21,396 bases of DNA, taken from the IMG/VR virus record IMGVR_UViG_3300012931_000080, positions 1 through 21,396 of that record; one strand, written 5' to 3'. Both the position numbers and the translations under genes were made by a program. This stretch comes from a virus. Numbering within the stretch: the first letter of the stretch is position 1; the number at the start of each line of letters is the position of its first letter. Positions 1 to 6,065 of the stretch are shown piece after piece. The notes beneath the pieces were generated by a model that did not search any database, had not been told where the DNA came from, and saw only the letters and a program-made list of their open reading frames with translations.

Positions 1-138
1 AACGGCTACACCAATCAGTCGACCGGCGGCGCCGGCGGCGGCGGTCCTACCGACAGGAAGCCCGCGACACCGACTGGTGTGAAGGGGCCGGCGAGGAAGC
101 AGCCCGGCGCGCAGCTCGAAGTCGTTTCCGCGCAGTAG
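1..138 (+). CDS. C-terminal end of an upstream phage gene, possibly portal (partial)
   Basis: An open frame enters from the left edge and stops at TAG 136-138, leaving 45 residues. They are low-complexity: a Gly-rich run, then Lys/Pro/Thr-rich sequence, ending in QLEVVSAQ. No domain can be recognised in this fragment. In lambda-like phages the portal gene sits just upstream of the S49 head protease, and portal proteins often end in disordered, polar tails, so portal is the most reasonable guess. That rests on position only. The next gene follows after a 96-bp gap holding a promoter and a palindromic operator, so this gene appears to end an upstream transcription unit. Confidence 0.4.
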   Translation, partial: NGYTNQSTGGAGGGGPTDRKPATPTGVKGPARKQPGAQLEVVSAQ

Positions 139-154
139 CTCAGCCCTCCCCGGC

Positions 155-183
155 TTGCGGGTCGGTGCGAGTTCGCGTATGCT
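155..183 (+). promoter_or_regulatory. Possible sigma70 promoter P1 before the fibre cassette
   Basis: TTGCGG at 155-160 and TATGCT at 178-183 are separated by 17 bp. The -10 hexamer is the left arm of operator copy 1. The match to consensus is only moderate. It would transcribe the fibre cassette starting at 235 with a leader of about 45 nt. Confidence 0.4.
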
Positions 184-192
184 ATTGTCATA
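178..192. promoter_or_regulatory. Palindromic operator copy 1
   Basis: TATGCTATTGTCATA is a 7+1+7 dyad. It is one of six related sites in this window, all in intergenic gaps. Here it overlaps the -10 region of the predicted promoter. The arms leave no loop, so it is better read as a DNA-binding site than as an RNA hairpin. Confidence 0.7.
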
Positions 193-234
193 TTTTTGCC
201 TCCCCAAGAACAAGACTCCTAAAGGAGCTTCCGC

Positions 235-684
235 ATGTCCGCGATGTCCGATTACCTCGAGAACAAGCTGATCGACTTCCTCTTTCGGGGGCAAACGCTC
301 GCCAACCCCGTGCTGTACGTTGGGTTGCTCACTGCCGCGCCTTCGGATGCGGGCGGCGGCACGGAAGTTTCGGGCGGCTCGTATGCGCGCGTGAAGGCCG
401 CGGCGGCCGCGGCGCAGGCGCTCACCGATTGGGCCGGCACCCAGGCGGCGGGGTCGACTGTCGCCTCGAGCGGTACTGGCGGCACCACGTCGAATAACGG
501 CGCGGTGACGTTCCCGGCGCCGACGGCGAATTGGGGGGTGGTGACGCACTTCGGCATCTACGACGCGGCCACCGCGGGGAACCTGCTCTTTTGGGGCGCG
601 CTCACCGTGTCCAAGACGATCAACAACGGCGACGCCGCGCCTTCCTTTGCGGCGGCTGCGCTCTCGGTCCAGATCGACAACTAA
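235..684 (+). CDS. gp80-type phage tail fibre protein
   Basis: This 149-residue protein looks like the small phage tail fibre family often called gp80-like. Family-like features are the opening SDYLENKLIDFLFRGQ, then LYVGLLTAAPSDAGGGTEVSGGSYAR, split here by an Ala-rich stretch, and the central block VTFPAPTANWGVVTHFGIYDA followed by GNLLFWGALT. Family members are thought to be virion fibre or adaptor parts and usually lie next to other fibre genes, as here. The ATG at 235 is chosen because AAAGGAG at 221-227 lies 7 nt upstream; ATG 244 in the same frame is less well spaced. It is the first gene of the cassette and sits behind promoter P1 and operator copy 1. The family call rests on recalled motif similarity. 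Confidence 0.8.
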   Translation: MSAMSDYLENKLIDFLFRGQTLANPVLYVGLLTAAPSDAGGGTEVSGGSYARVKAAAAAAQALTDWAGTQAAGSTVASSGTGGTTSNNGAVTFPAPTANWGVVTHFGIYDAATAGNLLFWGALTVSKTINNGDAAPSFAAAALSVQIDN

Positions 685-694
685 GGGTGATGGC

Positions 695-919
695 GTGCAG
701 TGGGGCAACTGCCTCCTGTATGCCGGCATTGCGTGGATACGCCGCGGGGGTTCAATCAAGCTCCGGGTTATCCGCGTGGGGTGGGCCTGGAAGGTGCGCT
801 TCTACCATGTCTCTCGCGACGGGGTCTGGACCTACTTTGCTCCCTTGCACCCGAAGCGCGGACTGGCCGCTTGCGTGCATTCGATCTGGTACGAGGGGAG
901 GGTAAGACATGCTAACTAG
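695..919 (+). CDS. Small phage protein of unknown function (GTG start)
   Basis: A 74-residue protein beginning GTG CAG TGG (read MQWGNCLLYAGIAW). AAGGG at 683-687 stands 7 nt before the GTG and overlaps the stop of the fibre gene. The gene fills the otherwise empty 224-bp gap and its end overlaps the next start by 11 bp. The protein is short, basic and rich in Trp and aromatics. It has a plausible globular pattern: hydrophobic start, RRGGSIKLRVIRVG, then a Trp/Tyr-rich strand GVWTYFAPLHPKRG and HSIWYEGRV at the end. Comparable small proteins that start near QWGNCLL and end near W/F-EG-V are, as I recall, frequent among phage fibre genes, but no function is known to me. Competing reading frames here (for example ATG 700) give Cys/Arg/Pro-rich products with no such pattern. 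Confidence 0.6.
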   Translation: MQWGNCLLYAGIAWIRRGGSIKLRVIRVGWAWKVRFYHVSRDGVWTYFAPLHPKRGLAACVHSIWYEGRVRHAN

Positions 920-1373
920 CACACAGATTGCGGCTCTCACCACGGAGCTGTCCACGGACCCGGCGGCGCTCGGTTACGCGGCCCTGACGGCGGCGCCCGA
1001 TGCGGCGGGCCTTGTCACGTTGCTCAACGATACAACGAAGGGCGGCACGCTGAACCCGACCTACGTCGATGCGCACGCGCTCGTGAACGCGGTGGTGGCT
1101 TCCGAGTACAACGCGCTCACGCAGGCCGCGCGCGACCTATGGCGAGACGTCATCGTTGCGGCAGGCACGAATGGCGTGCGAGTGAACGACGCCGGCGTGA
1201 AGGCGATTGTGCTGGCGGTTTGGGCCGCCGGTACAACGACGCGCACCGCGCTCGCCGCGCTTCAGACGCGCGCGTGCTCCCGCTTTGAGAAGCTGTTCGG
1301 GGAGAACGCAGCGTGCCAAGACAACGATGTGAAGTCTGCGATCTGGACTGACGCGGGCGTGCGGAGGTTCTAA
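909..1373 (+). CDS. Phage structural-cassette protein of unknown function
   Basis: This 154-residue, Ala/Thr-rich, probably mostly helical protein begins MLTSTQIAALTTELSTDP and contains a DPAALGYAAL stretch. Similar N-termini (TD/DPxxLGYxxL, then a short linker and NDT) are common in small cytoplasmic or virion proteins of siphovirus fibre regions, with no assigned role. A strong ribosome site, GGGGAGGG at 895-902, lies 6 nt before ATG 909. The gene overlaps its upstream neighbour by 11 bp, and its stop TAA shares a base with the next ATG (TAATG), so translation is probably coupled. A clear residue pattern of alternating hydrophobics in the C-terminal half (VKAIVLAVW, LAALQTRACSRFEKLFG) suggests a folded helical protein rather than a spurious frame. 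Confidence 0.65.
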   Translation: MLTSTQIAALTTELSTDPAALGYAALTAAPDAAGLVTLLNDTTKGGTLNPTYVDAHALVNAVVASEYNALTQAARDLWRDVIVAAGTNGVRVNDAGVKAIVLAVWAAGTTTRTALAALQTRACSRFEKLFGENAACQDNDVKSAIWTDAGVRRF

Positions 1374-1732
1374 TGGCTGCTACCAAAACACTCTCGACCC
1401 TTATTGCTGCCGGTACTTCGAACGCGGCAGCTGGCACCACTACCGGTACAGCGAAGAACACTTCTACAGCTTACGGTGGCGCAGTCACGGCCAAGCTCAC
1501 CAACGGTGCGACTGGCCCAACCGTTGCGGCGCAGGCGCACGTTCTCGTCTCTGGTGATAACGTGAACTGGAAAACGCTTTGCACGTTCTACGGCGACACT
1601 GTGAACAACAGCGTCAACGAGTTCGCGGTTGACATCAACCCAGGCTACCAGTACGTCAACGTGAAGGTGGACTCCAACACCGCTCAGGCCGTGACCTGCG
1701 AGGCGTTCTTCCATGAGCTGACCACTGTCTAA
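1373..1732 (+). CDS. Putative beta-rich phage virion protein, unknown
   Basis: This 119-residue protein is rich in Thr, Ala, Asn and Val. The second half alternates hydrophobic and polar residues as in a beta sandwich: AKLTNGATGPTVAAQAHVLVS, DNVNWKTLCTFYG, EFAVDINPGYQYVNVKVDSN and TCEAFFHEL. Strands of this kind (SGDNVNW, GYQYVNVKV) resemble small beta-sandwich proteins found beside phage fibre genes, perhaps decorating a fibre or baseplate, but I cannot name a family. ATG 1373 overlaps the previous stop by one base. The DNA here is visibly less GC-rich and uses more A/T-ending codons than the head and tail genes, which hints at separate acquisition together with the following gene. Confidence 0.6.
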   Translation: MAATKTLSTLIAAGTSNAAAGTTTGTAKNTSTAYGGAVTAKLTNGATGPTVAAQAHVLVSGDNVNWKTLCTFYGDTVNNSVNEFAVDINPGYQYVNVKVDSNTAQAVTCEAFFHELTTV

Positions 1733-1744
1733 TGGGGGCGAGCT

Positions 1745-2566
1745 GTGCCGAGCATCGTCCTTCCATCTAGGCGCTTTCTGCCGCCAGCGGTAGAAACCCT
1801 CGACCCAAGCAATCAGTTCTACCCCTACGATGGGGATGTTTATCTTGGCGGGATGGGGCTAATCGGCGCACGCACGCAGACCCTTGCTACAACAGTTGGT
1901 GGAAACTTGTACGCGAGATTCGGAACGGTAGCTGGCAATGCATTTGATGCAAGTGGACAATCTGGCGCCGCCTTCCTTTCAAGTCGAAGCTACACTCCGC
2001 CGCTGAATCAGACGATATTTGCGGTGATTCGACCGACAAGCTGGCCCGCAAGCGGCATCGACAGGGGCAAGATTGTTGGCGGGTGGACGCAGGCGCACCT
2101 TAGCGGCACCGGCGCTCCGCTCGGCGCTAACGCTGGTCTCGTGATCTCGTGCCCTTTCCAGTCGTTCGCCAACTACATTCCGTGCGATGCTTGTCTGACG
2201 TACTCGGATGGCACCAGTGAGATCGTGGACGGTCCCGCTACCACTAACAGTGCAAACGCTACTAAGAATCCTTGGTTCATTTCGATCAGCTACAAGGACG
2301 CGTCGCTGCTGAGCTTCTACAGCCGCGACTTGGTGACTGGCCTCATCCTTTCGAGCAGCGTGTCGAAAACCAAGAGTCTGAAGCAGGCGTCGCAGCCGTT
2401 TTCAATTTTTAGCAGCGACCCGAACAGCGACACCAATAACTCATGGACCGGGGGCCTTGGAACTGCCTACGGTCTCTACGTTGGCTGGGTGGCTCGCGCG
2501 TGGACGCTGACCCAGCTTGCGCAACTCGCCGCGAACCCTTGGCAGATTTTTAGGCCGCAGCTATGA
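1745..2566 (+). CDS. LamG / concanavalin A-like phage protein
   Basis: This 273-residue protein starts at GTG 1745, 12 nt after the previous stop, with GGGGGCGAG just upstream. Evidence for a LamG-like jelly roll: an N-terminal FDASGQSGAAFLSS-type strand, TIFAVIRPTSWP (the typical first core strand), WFISISYKD, and near the end a GLYVGWVARAWTLTQLAQLAANPWQIFRPQL segment. The closing WQIFRP after a short helix with L-x-x-NP is a recurrent ending of phage and bacterial LamG-like domains. Such domains bind glycans or act as fibre tips. The gene overlaps the next by ATGA at 2563-2566. Lower GC and different codon use than neighbouring head genes suggest horizontal exchange. No catalytic site is evident, so a binding rather than hydrolytic role is inferred. 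Confidence 0.65.
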   Translation: MPSIVLPSRRFLPPAVETLDPSNQFYPYDGDVYLGGMGLIGARTQTLATTVGGNLYARFGTVAGNAFDASGQSGAAFLSSRSYTPPLNQTIFAVIRPTSWPASGIDRGKIVGGWTQAHLSGTGAPLGANAGLVISCPFQSFANYIPCDACLTYSDGTSEIVDGPATTNSANATKNPWFISISYKDASLLSFYSRDLVTGLILSSSVSKTKSLKQASQPFSIFSSDPNSDTNNSWTGGLGTAYGLYVGWVARAWTLTQLAQLAANPWQIFRPQL

Positions 2567-3636
2567 GACTGTATTGGCAAGCAGGTGGCGGCGGCGCAGC
2601 CGCCCTTGCATCGTCGGTCTCAGCAAGTTCAACGGCAGCCGGCAGCCTCACTACTGGCATCCCGCTTGGCGGCTCGGTTGCGGCGGTGAGCACGGTGGTT
2701 TCTGCCACGCTGACGACCGCGATCGACATGGCCGCGAGCATCGCAGCGCTCTCCTCTGCGCTCAGCGCGGCTCTCACGACGCAGCTCAAGCTGAGTGCCG
2801 CCATCTCGGCGACGGTTACCACTGGCGCGGCCCTTGCAACAGCGATCAAGCTGCAGACCTCGATCGCCGCCCAAGTGACGGCTACAGGATCGCTTGCCGC
2901 TCCCGGCGCTGCGCTCGCAGCCTCCGTGCAAGCGACAGCGAGCGCCACGGGTGCGCTCACCACTGGCATCCAGCTCGCGGAATCTTCCAGCGCGCAGTCC
3001 ACTGCTTCGGGCGCGCTCACCACCAGCATCAAACTTGCCGCCTCCGCCACCTCGCAGGCGACGGTCACGGGCGCGCTCACCACCGGCATTCAGCTCGCCG
3101 CGGCGGCGGGCGCCCAGGTAACTGCGAGCGGCAGCATCGTTGCCTTCACAGGGCTCAATGCAGCTGCGAGCTGCTCGAGCTCCGCTACTGGCGCGCTCAC
3201 CACCGGCATTCCGCTCGGTGCCTCGGTGGCGTCGGCCGTAGCCGCCACCGGCGCGCTCACCACCGGCATCGCGCTTGCGGCAGCAATTGCCGACCTGAGC
3301 ACGGCGAGCGCCACGCTCACCAGTTCCTCCGCGACCTTCGCCGCAGCAGTTAGCGCGCAGGCCACCGCCACTGGCACGCTCACCACCGGCATCGAGCTTG
3401 CCGCGGCTGCTGCCGGCACGAGCGCCGCAAGCGGCGCGATCGACACGCAGATCCCGCTTGTCGGAGCGCTGGTTGCAAACGTAACGGCAAGCGCTGTCTT
3501 TTGGTCGCGCACGAAAGTGTTCTCGCCCGCGCGCGATTACCTCGTGCCGCTGCAGGCGCGCGACTACCTTGTGCCGCTGCAGGCGCGCGCTTACGCCGTG
3601 CCGGCGCAGAACCGAAGTTTCGTTGTCACGGAATGA
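2563..3636 (+). CDS. Repeat protein with about fourteen 20-residue units
   Basis: This 357-residue protein is made almost wholly of Ala, Ser, Thr, Gly, Val and Leu. From about residue 27 to 310 it repeats a unit of the form G-A-L-T-T-G-I-x-L-A-A with a period of 20-21 residues. Units begin near residues 27, 48, 69, 89, 109, 130, 150, 170, 190, 210, 230, 250, 271 and 291, some of them degenerate. The regular alternation fits a beta-solenoid or a long repetitive rod. The C-terminus switches to 9-residue repeats (ARDYLVPLQ, ARDYLVPLQ, ARAYAVPAQ, then NRSFVVTE), an ending reminiscent of other small phage virion proteins. ATG 2563 overlaps the previous stop. Position between a LamG-like protein and a fibre-tail adaptor suggests a fibre shaft or spacer. 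That role is inferred; I do not recognise a named family. Confidence 0.7.
   Translation: MRLYWQAGGGGAAALASSVSASSTAAGSLTTGIPLGGSVAAVSTVVSATLTTAIDMAASIAALSSALSAALTTQLKLSAAISATVTTGAALATAIKLQTSIAAQVTATGSLAAPGAALAASVQATASATGALTTGIQLAESSSAQSTASGALTTSIKLAASATSQATVTGALTTGIQLAAAAGAQVTASGSIVAFTGLNAAASCSSSATGALTTGIPLGASVASAVAATGALTTGIALAAAIADLSTASATLTSSSATFAAAVSAQATATGTLTTGIELAAAAAGTSAASGAIDTQIPLVGALVANVTASAVFWSRTKVFSPARDYLVPLQARDYLVPLQARAYAVPAQNRSFVVTE
2641..3492 (+). repeat. In-gene tandem array, 60-bp period
   Basis: The DNA behind the 20-residue protein repeats. The core GCGCTCACCACCGGCAT recurs with little change, for example near 2953, 3010, 3070, 3190, 3250 and 3373, mostly 60 bp or multiples of it apart. 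Outer units have diverged. The conserved copies offer homology for slippage or recombination that would keep the frame. Confidence 0.8.
3529..3633 (+). repeat. 27-bp tandem repeats at the 3' end of the repeat gene
   Basis: Units at 3529-3555, 3556-3582 and 3583-3609 encode ARDYLVPLQ, ARDYLVPLQ and ARAYAVPAQ. A degenerate fourth (3610-3633) encodes NRSFVVTE. The first two differ at only two third-codon positions. Confidence 0.85.
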
Positions 3637-3654
3637 CCCCGAAAGGATGAAAAG

Positions 3655-3951
3655 ATGAGCACGCAGAAACTGAATGCCCAGGGCATGCCCGAGTACGTCA
3701 TGGACCCTGCCGACCTCCTCGATTTCGTGCTGGACTGGACCACCTGGCTTGCAGGCGACACGATTGCGACGAGCGCTTGGACGGTGCCCGCAGGCATCAC
3801 CAAGGACTCGGACGTCAATACGCCGACCACGGCGACGATCTGGCTGAGGAACGCTACGCTCGGCAAGCGCTACATCGTGACCAACCACATCACGACTGCC
3901 GGCGGTCGAGGTAAGGATCAGTCGATCGAGATCCTGTGCCGGAATCAGTGA
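3655..3951 (+). CDS. Phage fibre-tail adaptor protein
   Basis: This 98-residue protein has the pattern of the phage fibre-tail adaptor family: an MDPADLLDFVLDWTTWLAGDTI opening, TSAWTVPAGITKDSD, then a TTATIWLRNATLGKRYIVTNHITTA sandwich and a final strand GKDQSIEILC. The family is a small Ig-like beta sandwich (W-x-x-W-L, SxWTVPxGIT, TxxWLxxGTxGxxYxVTNxITTxxGR) that joins fibres to the tail. AAAGGA at 3642-3647 precedes ATG 3655. It is the last gene of the fibre cassette; a promoter and operator follow at once. Together with the gp80-like gene at the other end, it supports reading the whole 235-3951 block as virion fibre equipment. Confidence 0.8.
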   Translation: MSTQKLNAQGMPEYVMDPADLLDFVLDWTTWLAGDTIATSAWTVPAGITKDSDVNTPTTATIWLRNATLGKRYIVTNHITTAGGRGKDQSIEILCRNQ

Positions 3952-3952
3952 G

Positions 3953-3981
3953 TTGATTGGCTCGAGCCTTTCCGGTAATAT
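3953..3981 (+). promoter_or_regulatory. Sigma70-type promoter P2 before the head genes
   Basis: TTGATT at 3953-3958 and TAATAT at 3976-3981 with a 17-bp spacer form the best promoter of the window. The spacer contains the perfect palindrome GGCTCGAGCC. The expected start near 3988 gives a leader of about 20 nt to ATG 4008. The -10 runs into operator copy 2. Confidence 0.65.
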
Positions 3982-3993
3982 GCCAATGTCATT
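3979..3993. promoter_or_regulatory. Palindromic operator copy 2
   Basis: TATGCCAATGTCATT, same 7+1+7 dyad. It covers the last bases of the -10 element and the likely transcription start of P2, where a bound protein would block RNA polymerase. Confidence 0.7.
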
Positions 3994-4007
3994 TCCTGGA
4001 AGCGCCC

Positions 4008-5471
4008 ATGCCGCTTAACCTGCGCGATGTGCTGTGGTACGGAACCCGGGCCTCGCTCGATCAGGCGATCAGGCTTGATGAAGCCGCGGCGCACATCGAG
4101 GCGAGCTCTCCTGCGCATGCGGAGGAGGACGGCCCGAAGCAGGATTACCTGCTCGATGTCCAGGGGCCGATCGGCACCATCTCGATCAAGGGGCCGCTGG
4201 TCAACGCCGACAACTGGATCACGCAGCTGCTCGGGATGTCCACCTACCCTGCCATTCGGCGCGCGCTCGTGTCGGCGGCGCAGAACCAGGACATCCGGCA
4301 GATCCTGCTCGATGTCGATTCGGGTGGTGGCGCGGTTGCTGGTGTCGATGATACGGCGCAGCTCATCAAACAGATCAACGCGAAGGTGAAGCCTGTCACC
4401 ACGTTCGCCGACGGCATGATGGCGTCGGCCGCGTACTGGCTCGGCTCGACCGCCAGCAAGGTGTATGCGTCCAAGACTTCGATGATCGGGTCGATCGGCG
4501 TGCTCACCACGCACATCGACCGGACGCAGCAGCTTGCGAACGAGGGCATCAAGGCAACGGTGCTGCGCGCCGGCAAGTACAAGGCCCTTGCTAACCCGCT
4601 CGAGCCGCTCTCGGAAGCCGCGCGCGAGCAGATCCAGGCGCAGCTCGACGCCGCTTACCAGATTTTCGTTCAGCACGTTGCGGATTCCCGCGGCGTGTCC
4701 TACGCAACCGCTGACCAGAAGATGGCGCAAGGCCGCGAGTTCTTCGGTGCTGCTGCGCTCGATGCAGGGCTACTCGACGGCATTTCGTCCTTCGACGCGG
4801 TGATGTCTCAGCTCACCAAGAGCGCAAGTGTTGACAAGCGCCGGCCGCTATATGACAATGGCATTAATTTCAAGGGAGAAGTCATGCCGAAAGCTGCCCT
4901 GACCGAACAAACGATCGCCGCCCTCGCAGAGGGTGCGGTGCTCGAGCCGGTTGCCGATCCGGCGAAGCCGGCGGCTGCGGCCGTCGTCGAAGATCCGGCG
5001 AAGCCTGCGGTCGACCCCGCGAAACCGGCTGCGGCCGTCGTCGAAGATCCGGCGAAACCGGCTGCGGTCGTGGAGCCTGCGAAGCCGGCAGCGTCCGAGT
5101 CGGGCGAGCTGGTGAAGTTTCTCCAGAACCAGGTCAAGGAAAAGGACGCGGCGCTCATGCAGGGCGCGATCGACAAGAAGGCCGTCGATGACCGCCTTGC
5201 GGCCGTGGAGACGACCCACGAGAGCCTGCTCACCATCGCCCGCGATTCGGTGAGCCGCATGCGTGTCGCCCTGGGCGGCTCCGCGAGCGACTTGAAGGCT
5301 CTCTCGGCAGTCGAGATCGTGGCCGAGCATTCGCGGCTGTCCGCCGAGTTCAAGGCCAAGTTCAAGGTCGGCGGCGTCGCAGCCGTCGAGCCCGAGCAAA
5401 AGAGCAAGGGACCCGCCGCAGCGGCGGATCATCTTCACCAAGCCCGCGTCGCCGCGGTCAAGTCCAAGTAA
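4008..5471 (+). CDS. S49 family head maturation protease with C-terminal scaffold domain (lambda C-like)
   Basis: This 487-residue protein. Residues about 45-265 form an S49 (SppA/ClpP-like) peptidase: IGTISIKGPLVN, the DVDSGGGAVAGV turn (residues 102-113), MMASAAYWLGS holding the probable nucleophile Ser140, SMIGSIGVLTTHID, and AGKYKALANPLEPL with the probable catalytic Lys190. It should cleave scaffold and head proteins during procapsid maturation. Residues 293-487 are a scaffold-like extension: a Pro/Ala/Lys repeat hinge, then a charged helical part. The frame opens at TTG 3957, but ATG 4008 is preferred: it begins MPLNLRDVLWYG, lies downstream of promoter P2, and the extra upstream residues would be encoded by promoter DNA. 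The head gene order protease, decoration, capsid matches lambda C-D-E. Confidence 0.88.
   Translation: MPLNLRDVLWYGTRASLDQAIRLDEAAAHIEASSPAHAEEDGPKQDYLLDVQGPIGTISIKGPLVNADNWITQLLGMSTYPAIRRALVSAAQNQDIRQILLDVDSGGGAVAGVDDTAQLIKQINAKVKPVTTFADGMMASAAYWLGSTASKVYASKTSMIGSIGVLTTHIDRTQQLANEGIKATVLRAGKYKALANPLEPLSEAAREQIQAQLDAAYQIFVQHVADSRGVSYATADQKMAQGREFFGAAALDAGLLDGISSFDAVMSQLTKSASVDKRRPLYDNGINFKGEVMPKAALTEQTIAALAEGAVLEPVADPAKPAAAAVVEDPAKPAVDPAKPAAAVVEDPAKPAAVVEPAKPAASESGELVKFLQNQVKEKDAALMQGAIDKKAVDDRLAAVETTHESLLTIARDSVSRMRVALGGSASDLKALSAVEIVAEHSRLSAEFKAKFKVGGVAAVEPEQKSKGPAAAADHLHQARVAAVKSK
4884..5471 (+). CDS. Probable internally started scaffold protein (lambda Nu3-like)
   Basis: Within the protease gene and in the same frame, ATG 4884 (residue 293) is preceded by AGGGAG at 4873-4878, 5 nt away. 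This is a stronger ribosome site than the one at the full-length start. The product would be 195 residues: MPKAALTEQTIAALAEGAV, then a hinge of five PAKPA motifs, then a charged, probably coiled-coil region (KFLQNQVKEKDAALMQ to DDRLAAVETTHESLL), and a basic end. Lambda makes its scaffold Nu3 exactly this way, from an internal in-frame start in gene C. There is no separate scaffold gene between protease and capsid, which supports this reading. Function is inferred by analogy; the start site itself is seen in the sequence. Confidence 0.72.
   Translation: MPKAALTEQTIAALAEGAVLEPVADPAKPAAAAVVEDPAKPAVDPAKPAAAVVEDPAKPAAVVEPAKPAASESGELVKFLQNQVKEKDAALMQGAIDKKAVDDRLAAVETTHESLLTIARDSVSRMRVALGGSASDLKALSAVEIVAEHSRLSAEFKAKFKVGGVAAVEPEQKSKGPAAAADHLHQARVAAVKSK
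4956..5090 (+). repeat. DPAKPA-type repeats in the scaffold hinge
   Basis: Five PAKPA motifs at residues 318, 330, 337, 348 and 357 of the protease frame, separated by AAVVED-like linkers. The DNA repeats GATCCGGCGAA and GCGGCCGTCGTCGAAGATCC. A Pro/Ala/Lys repeat of this kind normally makes an extended flexible linker. Confidence 0.8.
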
Positions 5472-5483
5472 GGAGAGTTCGAC

Positions 5484-6023
5484 ATGGCGAAGTTCCTGAT
5501 GAAAGAGCTGGTCACCGACGGCGACATCGTCACCGCGCGCCTTGGCGCCGGAAGCGGGTCGGCCAACAACATCGACGACAAAGAGGTCCACAAGGCGGTC
5601 AAGCTGGTCGCCGACTCGCGCTACGATCTGTGCGCGGCAGGGGACCCTATCGAGGGCTTCATCGCCTCGGTCGAGTCGGCCACCCTTGACGGTTACTCGA
5701 TCGGTTCCGTGCAGGTCGAAGGCCGCAAAGAGGTGACCTTCAACGGTCTGCAGACGACCCCCGGAACCGGCACGATCGCCGTGGGTGACTACGTCGTGAT
5801 GGGCGCCGCCGTGGCGAAGGGTACCGCGCTCGCGGCCAGCAACAGCAACAACGTCACCAAGGCCACCATGCAGCCCGGCGTGACCGCGGCAACGGTGATC
5901 GGCGACGTGGCTCCGATGCTCAAGGTTGCCATGCAGGCGTGGCGCGTCGTGTCCCTCGGCTCGGCCGGGACGGGCGCGGTCGGCACGACCGGCGTAATCG
6001 AACGCGTGAACGGCGCCGCGTAA
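5484..6023 (+). CDS. Putative head decoration protein
   Basis: This 179-residue protein is rich in Ala, Val, Gly and Thr with a beta-strand pattern: VKLVADSRYDLCAAGDPIEGFIASVES, GYSIGSVQVEGRKEVTF and IAVGDYVVMGAAVAKG. It lies between the protease/scaffold gene and the capsid gene, the position of lambda decoration gene D, though it is longer than gpD (about 110 residues) and I see no direct gpD motif. The fold hints resemble the capsid-stabilising small beta proteins, including a 'GDPIEGFI' turn typical of proteins with an SH3-like strand order. AAGGAG at 5470-5475 lies 8 nt before ATG 5484. The role is inferred mainly from position; head fibre or minor capsid protein are alternatives. Confidence 0.62.
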   Translation: MAKFLMKELVTDGDIVTARLGAGSGSANNIDDKEVHKAVKLVADSRYDLCAAGDPIEGFIASVESATLDGYSIGSVQVEGRKEVTFNGLQTTPGTGTIAVGDYVVMGAAVAKGTALAASNSNNVTKATMQPGVTAATVIGDVAPMLKVAMQAWRVVSLGSAGTGAVGTTGVIERVNGAA

Positions 6024-6065
6024 GCGCCCAACCTCGGCACAGAAGAACAAGAAAAGGAGATCGCA

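Noticed and set aside
141-161. Terminator after the first partial gene
   Set aside because: Only a 4-bp stem (CCCG/CGGG) without T tract.
178-192. Reading the palindromes as transcription terminators
   Set aside because: A 7+1+7 dyad leaves no room for an RNA loop and the sites lack T tracts of their own; separate hairpins with T tracts lie just upstream in three cases.
719-730. TATGCCGGCATT, similar to the operator arms
   Set aside because: The arms are 3 bp closer than in the six operators, and it lies inside the small 695-919 gene rather than in a promoter gap.
2950-3400. Regular 60-bp repeats that could suggest a CRISPR-like array
   Set aside because: The period is fully explained by in-frame protein repeats; the intervening bases are related, not unique spacers, and no cas gene is present.
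2629-3888. 419-residue minus-strand frame opposite the repeat protein
   Set aside because: Its repeats (GGERA, RRRG) mirror the sense repeats. No ribosome site or family pattern.
3957-4007. Upstream TTG start of the protease frame
   Set aside because: It would encode 17 extra residues across the promoter and operator; ATG 4008 fits the transcript start and the family-like N-terminus.
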